Below, one piece after another: positions 9,543 to 18,845 of a DNA stretch of 64,000 nucleotides (position 1 is its first letter; each line of letters opens with the position of its first letter). The notes beneath the pieces are model-generated. The model made no database searches. It saw only the letters and a list, made by a program, of their open reading frames with translations, and had not been told where the DNA came from. Source of the stretch: Amylostereum areolatum (lineage: Eukaryota; Basidiomycota; Agaricomycetes; Russulales; Stereaceae); assembly GCA_012932865.1 (NCBI GenBank), contig SAXG01000059.1:1-64000 (forward strand). Reading direction: 5' to 3'. The translations under genes were made by a program, and so were the position numbers.

Positions 9543-10568
9543 ATGTCCGACGCCGAATCCAAACCTGCCGTCTCCAAGCGGGAGATCGGCCCCAAGCCAA
9601 AGCCATTCAAAGGCGATAGACGCGACACCCTCCGGTTCTCCCTCGAGCTCCGCATGTTCCTGCGCGTTAACAAGGATGTTTATGCCACAGATGACGCCAA
9701 GATGATGCTCCTCCTCAGCCTGATGGAGGACGACACGGCGAAAGCCTGGGCCACGCATCGCCGCATGGAACTCTTCGCCGACGAAGACAAGAAGGAAGAC
9801 GCCGACACCCTCGACCCCACGCCCCCCACACTCCACTATAGCTCCTACAAAGAGCTCTTCGAGAGGTTTGGCAAAGACTTCGTGCCTGTCGATCCGAAGA
9901 TAGAGGCTCAACGTAAGATCAACGAGCTCGCAATGACCACCCGGGACGTCACTGACTTTATCACCGAGTTTGAGATGCTGGCAACCATGTCAGCGTACGA
10001 CGACGAGGCGCTAATCCACTTTTTCAAGAAGGGACTTCAGCGTGACCTCGGCAAGCAGGTGGCCCGGTCGTACCCGTTCCCCACCAAGCTCGCGGAGTGG
10101 AAGGAGCGCGCCCGCCGCATCAACCACCAGTGGCTCGAAGAGAACCCGGAGAGGAAGAGCAGTCAGTCCAAGGGGGCTGTCGCGCTCACCTCGAACGGTT
10201 CGACCAACGACTCCTCGTCGCGCCGAGTCGGCGCCTTCACCAACACCTCGACCCGCCCTGCAAAGCTGACGGACGACGAGCGCGCAAAGATGATGCGCGA
10301 AGGCAAGTGCTTCATGTGTCGACAAGCCGGTCACGTCTCTCGCGACTGCCCCAACCGCGACTCGAGCGCGCGACGGGTGGGCGCAGTAGAGACTGGGTCC
10401 AAGGCCCCTCCCCTGCCGACGAACACGGCTCCGTCCACTGCGAAAGCAGCTCCCGACCCATCCAAAACCATCGCGGCGATCACTCGCCAGCTGAAGGATC
10501 TGGACGTGGAAGGCAAGGAGCAGGCAGTAGCGCTGTTGAAGGACATCCTGGAATCGCAGGATTTTTGA
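9543..10568 (+). CDS. gag: Gag polyprotein of element 2
   Basis: 341 residues from MSDAESKPAVSKRE to stop TGA 10566-10568. The capsid-like domain spans about residues 60-190 (FSLELRMFLRVNKDVY..., DFITEFEMLATMSAYDDEALI). A linker is rich in Ser/Arg. The CCHC zinc knuckle CFMCRQAGHVSRDC (CX2CX4HX4C) lies near residue 260 and is expected to bind genomic RNA. The ATG is used as the conventional start, but the frame is open for 197 codons upstream. The stop sits in a T5 run (GATTTTTGA) at the pol junction. The protein is identical to the gag of the minus-strand element at 31419-32444. Confidence 0.93.
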   Translation: MSDAESKPAVSKREIGPKPKPFKGDRRDTLRFSLELRMFLRVNKDVYATDDAKMMLLLSLMEDDTAKAWATHRRMELFADEDKKEDADTLDPTPPTLHYSSYKELFERFGKDFVPVDPKIEAQRKINELAMTTRDVTDFITEFEMLATMSAYDDEALIHFFKKGLQRDLGKQVARSYPFPTKLAEWKERARRINHQWLEENPERKSSQSKGAVALTSNGSTNDSSSRRVGAFTNTSTRPAKLTDDERAKMMREGKCFMCRQAGHVSRDCPNRDSSARRVGAVETGSKAPPLPTNTAPSTAKAAPDPSKTIAAITRQLKDLDVEGKEQAVALLKDILESQDF

Positions 10569-13500
10569 AACGCCCCCCAGTCGCGTCGTCTGGTGGAGGC
10601 AAAGGACTTTTGGTATCATCGTCGAATCGTTTCGCTGTATTATCATCCATGCATACCTGTGAGCAATCGTATCCCCCGTGTTTGTATCTGTCTACTGTCA
10701 CCAAGAACAGGCAAACACCGTCGATCACGCTCAAAGTCAAGCTGATCGGACGAGTTACCAAAAGAGAAATCGACGCAGACGCGCTGCTTGATAGCGGCGC
10801 AGAAGGAATTATCCTGAACCGAAGCTTCGTTGAACGCAAGAAGCTCACCACAAGAAAACTAGAAAACCCGTTCCCCGTGCGTAATGTGGATGGCACCGAG
10901 AACGTCATGGGCTGGGTACGCGACACAACGACCCAGCGGATCCGGATATACTCGCAAGATTCAAGGGCGTACCATGAGGAAGAAGCTGAGTTCTTCATCA
11001 CCGACATCGGCGATCATGACATGATCCTTGGAACAGACTGGCTCGACGAGCACAATCCCACCATAGACTGGCAACGAGACCGTGTTGACATGCTCCGCTG
11101 CTCCCCCTCGTGCACTCTGTCCAAACCTCCTGTGACAAACCTCGCAACCAAGCCACGGAGACCATCATCGGTCCAATCACAGCGTAAGGTTGAAGCAGGT
11201 AAAACCCCGAGGACACCTCTCGTTTTGGACGATCCCTTCCCAGAGCCGACATATGTGTCCTGGACCCCAGTCCCCACTTATGTTATTCCTGCACGCAGAG
11301 TCAAAGGTGTTCGCGTCCGCACGGTCCATCGCTCCCCTCTACCCGCACGACTCTTCACTGAAGACGACGACGAGCGGCCCATGGTATTCCGAGACTGGGA
11401 GATCAATGGACTACGCCACGCCGGAATCCTCCCTGAAACCGACGGTCCTAATCCAGATGCAGTACCTATCCGCGCGGGCTTTACAAAAGCGCAGGAGCTT
11501 GCAGAGCATTCAAAAGAGAACGCACACCCGCAAACCTTTGAAGACTTAGTCCCCCCGCCGTACCGCGACTTTGCGCCTGTATTCGACAAGAAAACCTCCG
11601 AGCGACTTCCTGACCGACGGCCATGGGACCATGCTATCGACATGAAAGACGGCTTTGAACCCAAACCGTGCAAGATCTACCCCCTCTCACCTTCCGAGCA
11701 GATCGAACTCGACACCTTCCTCGACGACCACCTGAAGAAGGGCTATATCCGCCCATCGAAGTCACCTCAGGCGAGTCCGTTCTTCTTTGTGAAGAAAAAG
11801 GATGGAAAGTTGCGTCCCGTACAGGACTATCGAGAACTAAACAAGGGCACTGTCAAGAACGAATACCCCTTGCCACTGATCTCTGAAATTGTTGACCGTC
11901 TCAAAGGTGCAAAGATCTTCTCCAAGATGGATGTCCGCTGGGGCTACAACAATGTCCGCATCAAGGAAGGCGACGAGTGGAAGGCTGCGTTCAAGACGAA
12001 TCGCGGTCTCTTCGAACCTACGGTGATGTTTTTCGGGCTTATGAACTCCCCTGCAACGTTTCAGGCAATGATGAATGAACTGTTCAAGGATCTCATCGAC
12101 TCGGGCAAGGTCGTCATCTACATGGACGACATCTTGGTGTTCACCCGCACCATGGACGAACACCGTGCCATAGTGCGGCAGGTTCTGCAGCGTTTGCAAG
12201 ACAACGACCTCTTCCTCAAACCGGAGAAATGCGTCTTTGAGCAAGACTCTGTCGAATACCTCGGACTCATCATCTCGCACGACAAGATCGCTATGGACCC
12301 CGTCAAGGTAGCAGGTATTCAGGACTGGCCGATACCACGAACGGTCAAAGATGTGCAATCCTTCCTCGGCTTTGGCAACTTCTACCGACGTTTCATCAAG
12401 GACTTCTCCAAGGTTGCACGACCCCTATTTGACCTGACAAAGAAGGACTGCACATGGGACTGGTCAGCGGACTGCCAAACTGCGTTTGACGCACTGAAAG
12501 CTGCGTTTACTTCCTCCCCCGTCTTGGTCATGCCTGACCCAAAGAAGCCTTACCTCGTTGAAGTCGATGCCTCGGACTTTGCTACTGGAGGTATACTCTC
12601 GCAGAAAGGCGATGACGGTCACTGGCATCCAGTGGCGTATCTGTCCAAGGCCCTATCGGAACCGGAACGGAACTACGACATCTACGACAAGGAGCTACTT
12701 GCGATCATCCGTGCGCTTGAAGCCTGGCGCCACTACCTCAAAGGCGTCCCCGACACCGTCGAAATCTGGACAGATCACAAGAACCTGGAGCACTTCAAGA
12801 CGGCACAGAAGCTGAGCCGCCGACAGGCACGTTGGGCTCTATTCCTCACTCGATTTGACTTCTCGCTCGTCCATAAACCAGGAATTTCCCACCGCCCGGA
12901 TCCAATGTCTCGACGACCCGATCACAAGGATGGTGTTGAAAACGACAACAAGGAGCGCGTCTTGCTTGACCCCAAGTACTTCCAAGTACGCGCAACAAGG
13001 CCAGGAGCAGTAACCTCCCTCGGTGATGTCGAACTCCGACGACGTATCCGCGACTGCAAAACCAAGGACATCGAGGTCGTTCAAGCCCTGGACGCCATCT
13101 TACGAAACGGACCACGTACACTCGTCAAGAACCTTCAAGAGTGGAACTACGAAGAAGGCCTGGTCCTGTTTAGAGGAAAGGTATATGTCCCTGCGGATGA
13201 CGAGTTGCGACGCGACATTGTCAAAATGTACCATGAATCGCCCCTGGCTGGACACCCCGGTCGCTTCAAGACTTACGAGCTTGTGAGTCATGAATATTGG
13301 TGGCCTGGCATGTCTGTCTTTGTCCGCGACTTTGTAGCAGGATGCGCAACCTGCCAGTCGACGAAGACACAGAGCAGCCGACCCCACGTCGACATGATCC
13401 CAAACAAAGTACCCGATCGACCATTTGGCGTCATCTCCACCGACTTCATCGTCGAACTCCCTGACTGCGAAGGCTATAACGCCGTCAATGTCGTGGTCGA

Positions 13501-14560
13501 TCGCCTCACCAAGATGGTGGTTACCACCCCATATACAACGAAGATCACCAGTGATGGCACGGCCGACATTCTCTTCGACAAGGTATACCGACACTACGGC
13601 TTAGCAGACAAGATCATCTCGGATCGTGTACCCCAATTTGCCGGACAGGTGATGCGTACACTCAACGAGAAGCTCGGGATCAAGTCCGCCCTCAGCACAG
13701 CGTATCACCCACAGACAGACGGCCAAACCGAACGCGAGAACCAGAACCTCGAGCAGTTCCTGCGAGTATTCTGCAACTACCGTCAAGACGACTGGGTGAA
13801 GTGGTTGCCCTTCTTCGAGTTTTCTCACAACTCTCGCACCCATGCAGCTACTGGAAAGGCTCCCTTTGAAGTCCTCTACGGCTTCCTCCCGAAAATGTAC
13901 CCCTCCGTAAACCCGTCCTCAAAGGTCCCTGCAGTTGAAGAACACCTCCGTCAACTTGAAGAAGTCCGACAGGAGATCAAGGCCAGCCTTGCCCTCGCAT
14001 CAGACTTGATGAAGCACTACAATGGCGACACGGTCAGCGAATCAACGCAGTTTGCCGTCGGAGACAAAGTATGGCTCGAAGGCAAAAACCTGAAGACGAC
14101 GAGACCGAAAGCTAAGCTTGCTGCCAAACGATTTGGACCCTTCAAAATCATTGACGTCATCAGCCCAGTCAACTACCGCTTGAAGCTGCCGAAGACGTGG
14201 CGAATCCATCCAGTCTTCCATGCCTCGCTGCTCACCGCGTACAAGGAGACAGCCGCTCACGGGCCAAATTATGAACAGCCGCCACCAGACCTCATCGACG
14301 ATGAAGAAGAATACGACGTTGAAGACATTGTCGACTCTAAACCAACTCGTAACAAGAAAGGTATTCAGTACCTCGTCAAGTGGGCCGGCTATCCCGACTC
14401 CGAAAACACCTGGCTCCTGCGTTCGTCGCTCTCAAAGGTTACCGACATGATTGACGCTTTCCACAAGCACCATCCAAATGCGCCCCGCCCCGTGCGTTCC
14501 CTCGGCATCACCTTTGACGATTTTCTCGCATCCACCCTTGCAGATGACATCGCGCTCTAG
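10565..14560 (+). CDS. pol: Pol polyprotein: protease, RT, RNase H, integrase, chromodomain
   Basis: About 1,331 residues if entered by -1 slippage at the gag stop (TTT to TTG AAA). Domains: aspartic protease DSGAEG (near residue 76); reverse transcriptase with LRPVQDYRELN, FGLMNSPATFQ and catalytic YMDD (about 519-522); RNase H starting VEVDASDFATGG (Asp near 668) with the TDHKNL motif. Integrase has an HHCC zinc finger (YHESPLAGH...CATC), catalytic Asp near 960 and 1020 and Glu near 1056 (D,D35E; YHPQTDGQTER). A C-terminal chromodomain (about 1247-1302; VEDIVDSK, YLVKWAGYPDSENTW) normally directs integration to marked chromatin. All catalytic residues I can check are present. The pol frame is open upstream across the end of gag, as expected for frameshifting. 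Stop TAG 14558-14560. Confidence 0.95.
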   Translation: MKRPPVASSGGGKGLLVSSSNRFAVLSSMHTCEQSYPPCLYLSTVTKNRQTPSITLKVKLIGRVTKREIDADALLDSGAEGIILNRSFVERKKLTTRKLENPFPVRNVDGTENVMGWVRDTTTQRIRIYSQDSRAYHEEEAEFFITDIGDHDMILGTDWLDEHNPTIDWQRDRVDMLRCSPSCTLSKPPVTNLATKPRRPSSVQSQRKVEAGKTPRTPLVLDDPFPEPTYVSWTPVPTYVIPARRVKGVRVRTVHRSPLPARLFTEDDDERPMVFRDWEINGLRHAGILPETDGPNPDAVPIRAGFTKAQELAEHSKENAHPQTFEDLVPPPYRDFAPVFDKKTSERLPDRRPWDHAIDMKDGFEPKPCKIYPLSPSEQIELDTFLDDHLKKGYIRPSKSPQASPFFFVKKKDGKLRPVQDYRELNKGTVKNEYPLPLISEIVDRLKGAKIFSKMDVRWGYNNVRIKEGDEWKAAFKTNRGLFEPTVMFFGLMNSPATFQAMMNELFKDLIDSGKVVIYMDDILVFTRTMDEHRAIVRQVLQRLQDNDLFLKPEKCVFEQDSVEYLGLIISHDKIAMDPVKVAGIQDWPIPRTVKDVQSFLGFGNFYRRFIKDFSKVARPLFDLTKKDCTWDWSADCQTAFDALKAAFTSSPVLVMPDPKKPYLVEVDASDFATGGILSQKGDDGHWHPVAYLSKALSEPERNYDIYDKELLAIIRALEAWRHYLKGVPDTVEIWTDHKNLEHFKTAQKLSRRQARWALFLTRFDFSLVHKPGISHRPDPMSRRPDHKDGVENDNKERVLLDPKYFQVRATRPGAVTSLGDVELRRRIRDCKTKDIEVVQALDAILRNGPRTLVKNLQEWNYEEGLVLFRGKVYVPADDELRRDIVKMYHESPLAGHPGRFKTYELVSHEYWWPGMSVFVRDFVAGCATCQSTKTQSSRPHVDMIPNKVPDRPFGVISTDFIVELPDCEGYNAVNVVVDRLTKMVVTTPYTTKITSDGTADILFDKVYRHYGLADKIISDRVPQFAGQVMRTLNEKLGIKSALSTAYHPQTDGQTERENQNLEQFLRVFCNYRQDDWVKWLPFFEFSHNSRTHAATGKAPFEVLYGFLPKMYPSVNPSSKVPAVEEHLRQLEEVRQEIKASLALASDLMKHYNGDTVSESTQFAVGDKVWLEGKNLKTTRPKAKLAAKRFGPFKIIDVISPVNYRLKLPKTWRIHPVFHASLLTAYKETAAHGPNYEQPPPDLIDDEEEYDVEDIVDSKPTRNKKGIQYLVKWAGYPDSENTWLLRSSLSKVTDMIDAFHKHHPNAPRPVRSLGITFDDFLASTLADDIAL

Positions 14561-14575
14561 GCAAAAGCGCGTCTT

Positions 14576-14585
14576 AAAGGGGGGG
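14576..14585 (+). other. Polypurine tract
   Basis: AAAGGGGGGG, ending three bases before the 3' LTR; the usual plus-strand priming site. Confidence 0.8.
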
Positions 14586-14588
14586 TAA

Positions 14589-15008
14589 TGTCACGGATCG
14601 CTCCATTTCTTTCTTCGTTTGCAGACCTTGTACACGCGACGCGTCACGGCACATGACTTTCCTTCGCATCACATGCTCCAACGACATCATTGCCCGGACT
14701 TCCGAACGGTGTTCCGCATCCTTATCTATGACATCATTGCTCCGGACTCCCGTCCTCCTCCCCATGACTCCTTTCTTATTGTTCCCCCCGCTCGCACCAC
14801 TATCGCATCACATCGCACCATCGTTCCCACTTGTATATAAGGACAGTATCCCTTTTCCCTTTTCCTCAGACTGTCCATCTCGTCATACGGTACTATAGCG
14901 CACGTTGCACTACCCTAGACCCCGGCACTCTCGAATCTATTTTCTTCTCGCTCCTCCCATCGTCGCGACTTAGGCGGTTCATCGGTCTCATAAACTGCGT
15001 TTCTGACA
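14589..15008 (+). repeat. 3' LTR of element 2
   Basis: 420 bp, TGTCACGG...TTTCTGACA, followed by the CCTGG duplication. It appears identical to the left LTR (26979-27398) of the minus-strand element and differs from its own 5' LTR at about 25 positions. Confidence 0.93.
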
Positions 15009-16346
15009 CCTGGAGAGCCTGATGGAGGATGAGCTTGTAAGCGAGCTGCTTCTTTGCATCATCGAGGTGGGCACGGAGGGTAGTACGGAGCGCCTCATCA
15101 TTGACGGATATAGCCTCCTTGAGCGCGGGTCCGGTCCTGGTGCCAAGGAGGGTAAGAAGCTGGTCTAGCCCAGCTTTCACCTCCGCTAAAGTATCAGAGT
15201 CAGATCAAGTTAACCCGGATGATAAAAGAGAAACACACAATGATCCTCCTTATCCGAATCATGTCCAGCCTCATAACCGTCTTCATCACTATCTCCATTG
15301 TCGTCGCTGGCGATGATGTCTCCCTGCCTCTCTAGTTTCCGTGCCGCAAGCTTGGCGGCGTGGCGTTCTGGACGTGGACGAACGGGGGAGAGGACAGTAC
15401 GCGTGGGTAGAGGGGGGGTCCGAGGCGGGGTTGTCGGCACCGAGGCAGGATCGCGCGGCGGCCGGATGCGCTGCTGACGACCGGCATTGCCCTCTTTTCG
15501 AAACTGATTCCACTGCACCTTGGTCGTCCTTAGTGTTCCCTTGGTCTTGTGCGAGCACTCGATGTTTGCCTGCGTGCACAGGACGCAGGATCGAATATTG
15601 CCCGTGTTCCAGCATCCAAGATTTCTGCTCATGCAGCGGATGCACTTGTTCTAAACGATGCTCAGCACAAAAAAGCATCATATATAAGGTACGCCACCCA
15701 CCGTATTCGTCCACCACGTTGGATGATCCGAGTTGTGGGAGTGCTCTGATGCAGGTTCATCGTATACGATGTTCTTCAGCCAGAATCCTGTTGGGGTCCG
15801 GATGTTATCTCGGATGTGGGAGGCAAGGCGTCGGACTCACCCTTATGGCCTGCTCTCTCGGCCTCCGAACGCCAGTTGCGTCCTGTCAGGGTGTCGGCGG
15901 GTGGGCTGTCCCGAGCACAATCATTCCGCTGTTCGACCATGTTTTGAACCCAGATGAACTCCGTGATGCTCCTGGGATATGCCGTGATGCCAAGGTGCCG
16001 GGCCTCCGGGACGTAGAGGTTGATAAGGCGTTTCTACAGGAAAATCTCAGTGAGTAAAATCTAGGGAAGAGGTGGGGATTACGCACTAATGTCCGCTTAA
16101 ATAGATTCCACCACATTACATTTGCCCTCCCAGGTCTTGTTTGCAGCGTGTCCATGGCGCACAGCAGCCGGGCTTCGAGCTTGAGGACTTCCTCAGAGAA
16201 TATGTACGTGTTGACGTCCATTCCGTGAGAGGGCGGTGCCGAAGTCATAGACATTGTGAAAGTGGTGATAAGGAGGTTGTTTACAAGGAGATGGTGGATG
16301 GCAAAAGAGAGATCAGACTTGTCCGCGATTACGCGTTGAGTCCGTT

Positions 16347-16372
16347 GGTCACGTGATCTGCGGCATTTGCCG
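16347..16372. promoter_or_regulatory. Shared motif in the divergent promoter of two cluster genes
   Basis: GGTCACGTGATCTG (palindromic CACGTG E-box) followed directly by CGGCATTTGCCG. It lies about 115 bp before the ATG at 16487 and 93 bp before the ATG at 16254. A close match, GGTCATGTGACATCTGGCAT then TTGCCG, lies at 18713-18738, about 108 bp before the ATG at 18846. Conserved position suggests a control site. A similar string also occurs in the helicase coding region near 50.5 kb, so shared ancestry of the DNA is an alternative. Confidence 0.35.
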
Positions 16373-16486
16373 ACCGGATATGTCTTGTCACAATGTCACT
16401 TCGCCGGTCTCGTTGCTTTTTCCTTTCCTTCCACCACCATCTCAACAGTCCCTTCGCTAACCCTCCGCACACAACTCCCCTCCACC

Positions 16487-18375
16487 ATGAGCGACAGCGA
16501 ACACATCTACCCTGATGCTCGTGAAAGGGAACGTCGCCTCCGGACCGCGTGGCTGCACCTCAAAGGCAAAATTACGTCTGGCCGTCTTCCGACGGGGGAG
16601 TGGTGGACTGGTTTTGGTTACGAACTGGTGCGTCGCGGCTGCTTTTGCGCGGAAACTAAACTAACTATAGTGTGCTTGTAGATAATGGCGCAGCAGGCCT
16701 ACGCCGCGGAGGCTGAGCTCAGTCAACATCCGGACCGAGGGTACATGACCTTCTGGGAGCGAGTCATGGCCCTCCCGGACGACGAAATGGTCATGGTCAA
16801 GAACACGCTGGTATGGACGCGTGACGTGAGCCCTGCGCCGGGCACGCTACCACAGGAGGAGCGATGGTGGGAGGAAGAACGTGCGCCTGTCATCGCTTCG
16901 TGCCAGTCATTCCTTCTAACTTCTCTCCCTTAGAATTTCTCATTCCCAATTCAAACCCACGGCCCCCCACGTTTACGCTTCCTGACGAGGACGACCAATA
17001 CCCGGAGGCAATAGTGGACGGTAATCCGGACGTGCAGGTGGTCGGCCCAGGTAGGGAGTCCGGTGGCGCCATGGACAAGGACTCTGATGAAGAGTCTCTG
17101 CCCGCCTTCGACCTCCCCTCCTTCGACTTCCCTGACGAAGGATCTGAGCGCACGCCATCCAGAGATGTGATGGATGTGGACGTCCCAGCGAGCGGACCCT
17201 TGGACGTCGGACCCCCCGGGTTTGAACCCCCTGAGTTCGGATCCCCCAAGTTTGAACCCCCTGAGTTCAGCATGGTCATGGATGACGAAGACGAGGACGA
17301 CAACACAGTCGATGGTCGGAACGAGGGCGAGGTCGGGCAAGGTAGTGGGGGAGGTATGGATGGTGAAGATGGGATGGGCGGTGTCTGTGTGGCTGAGGGA
17401 GGGGATGTGGCGGTCGATGGTGAGCGAGGGCAGGGCGACGATGGTGAGGGGGGAGGACAAGACGAGAGAGGGAGGGGGGGAAGACGGATAGGAGGGTCCG
17501 GAGGGTCCGCCCCCGGACGAAAATGACTTTGAGATTGTGTACTCGTCCGATGGCGAGTACTGGCTGAACATGGTGCGTGAAGTCCATCTTCTTGTTAAAA
17601 ATCTCTCATGTTGATCTCCACCAGGTTGACTGCGCGCAATGCGGGAAAGCCCGCCCGCCGTGCTGGGCGAAACCCAAGGGCAACACCTGCCTCCGGTGCT
17701 ACGACAAGAAGTCAACCTGCAGCCACCACCAAAAGGGTACGATGACCCCAAACACGGAGTTCCTCAGCCTCCTGAAGGAAGGTCAGGCTCGCCGGCTGCC
17801 CAAGTACATTCCGGATGGCAAGGTCGTCAAGGATGCGGCAAGGGCAGGTCCGAAGGCGGGTCCGAGCGGGGCTGTAGCCTCCAAGGCTAGCTCCTCCGCT
17901 GGTGACGGTGCATCCGTCGGCGTGGGAGCGAAGGATCCGAAGGGTAAGGGCAAGGCAGGCCTTGGGATTGGGAGTGAAGGTATGTTTCCTTTGTACTTAG
18001 ACATCCGGTCAGGTTAATGGTTCACCTGCAGACAAAGGGAAGAAACAGGTCGGACCTGCCGCACTCGGGAAGCAGAGTCACCTACACGGTGTCATCGTCG
18101 AGGCTCTCGACGAATTCTGCATCGCGATCAAGGCGCAGATGGAGTCCTCCAGGATCAAGTTCCAGGGCGATCTTCAGGACGCAAACACGGTCGTCATGGC
18201 GCACATCTCCGATATCCACAAGCAAAATGTGGAGCTCCTCGACATCGTGAAGTCCTTGGAGCTGAGGTGCACCGACCTCAAGAAGGATGCCCAGAAGGTG
18301 TCCGAGGTGAGCGCGCACCTTGAGGCCTTCCTTCGGACGTCCGAGGCGCACCGTGGGTCCGGGAGTGAGGACTAG
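16487..18375 (+). CDS. Zn2Cys6-spaced, acidic, coiled-coil cluster gene
   Basis: Exons: 16487-16627, 16682-16880, 16934-17572 (see below), 17625-17979, 18032-18375; introns 52-54 bp. The N-terminal domain (RRLRTAWLHLKGKITSG, EWWTGFGYEL) matches the family. The middle is acidic and Gly-rich. CX2CX6CX8CX2CX6C (CAQC...PCW...CLRC...TCSH) begins exon 4 right after an intron, exactly as in the minus-strand paralogue. A basic Lys/Gly/Pro linker follows, and the C-terminus is coiled-coil-like (DIHKQNVELLDIVKSLELRC, KKDAQKVSEVSAHLEAFL). Spacing fits Zn2Cys6 clusters, normally DNA-binding in fungal regulators, but DNA binding is not shown. One problem: the frame changes once between about 17390 and 17500 (a TAG at 17489-17491 could be an intron end, or a G-run indel). 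The gene is therefore either intact with an unseen intron or recently broken. Confidence 0.65.
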
Positions 18376-18845
18376 TCCGCCGCTGGCCCCAGCTCAATGG
18401 CCTAGTTTGCCCTTCTTGGTACATTTGTCAAACTGTATTCTCCTCTGCCTCCAACTGACCAGTCGTAACAGTGTATCATACCTGCCATTGACATATGCTC
18501 CTTTTCTCTCTCAATACTTATGTGTTTGGCCGTTTCGGAGGTCCGGACCTCTCTGTGGGTCCGGCCTGCTTTTGCATGTACATAATATCACCTGCCACAG
18601 GATGTAATTTGACTTTGCTATTGTGTTTTCATGCCCAACTGAAGTGTAATTGGATGAATCCTTGATATAATGCCAGAAGACTTAAAGTTTAAGACTGTAC
18701 ATGGCGCTCGGAGGTCATGTGACATCTGGCATTTGCCGTGGTGTCACCACGTCATCCGACATCATTTTTCATCAATCTGGACTTTTCTCTCTCTACCACC
18801 ACCACCCTCCCCGGAATCTTTTCCACACCACATATCTGGCCATCT
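18376..18845. other. Intergenic region of two tandem paralogues
   Basis: 3' region of the upstream gene and promoter of the downstream one. Apart from the E-box-like/CATTTGCCG motif at 18713-18738, I see no gene or repeat. Confidence 0.5.

Larger units (their letters stand above)
7915..15008 (+). mobile_element. Complete Ty3/gypsy chromodomain LTR retrotransposon, element 2
   Basis: 7,094 bp with 420-bp LTRs, flanked by 5-bp target duplications CCTGG (7910-7914 and 15009-15013). Order: 5' LTR, self-priming-type PBS, ORF0, gag, pol (PR-RT-RH-IN-chromodomain), polypurine tract, 3' LTR. A C-terminal chromodomain and D,D35E integrase place it in the chromoviruses. It interrupts the minus-strand gene 7482-16254. 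Its two LTRs differ at roughly 25 positions (about 6%, hand count). Yet from about 9.08 kb to the end of the 3' LTR it appears identical at protein level to the minus-strand element at 26979-34073. Gag, pol and most of ORF0 are open, so it may be coding-competent. Confidence 0.95.
7482..16254 (-). pseudogene. Zn2Cys6-spaced cluster gene split by a 7.1-kb retrotransposon
   Basis: Exons: 16254-16087, 16033-15841, 15787-15702, 15650-15239, and a last exon 15185-15014 + TSD + 7909-7482. Introns are 51-53 bp and all phases agree. Removing the element at 7915-15008 and one CCTGG copy restores a single reading frame of about 487 residues. Exon 1 carries the family N-terminal domain (LEARLLCAMDTLQ...MWWNLFKRTL). 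Exon 4 begins with CX2CX6CX8CX2CX6C (CIRC...GCW...CVLC...ECSH), the spacing of fungal Zn2Cys6 binuclear clusters, followed by a Pro-rich linker. The last exon is coiled-coil-like (LRAHLDDAKKQLAYKL, then AGEALRAAKKKQDSA) and ends in a long Asp/Glu tail. A nuclear DNA- or protein-binding role is plausible by analogy only. A paralogue starts 233 bp away on the other strand (16487). The insertion lies at codon HQAL|Q. Confidence 0.75.

Noticed and set aside
10011..10646. 211-codon frame antisense to gag
   Set aside because: Same reason; it exists only because of codon bias in gag.
7915..15008. Possible tRNA primer for element 2
   Set aside because: The 11-base complementarity to its own RNA start is a better explanation than any tRNA 3' end I could recognise.
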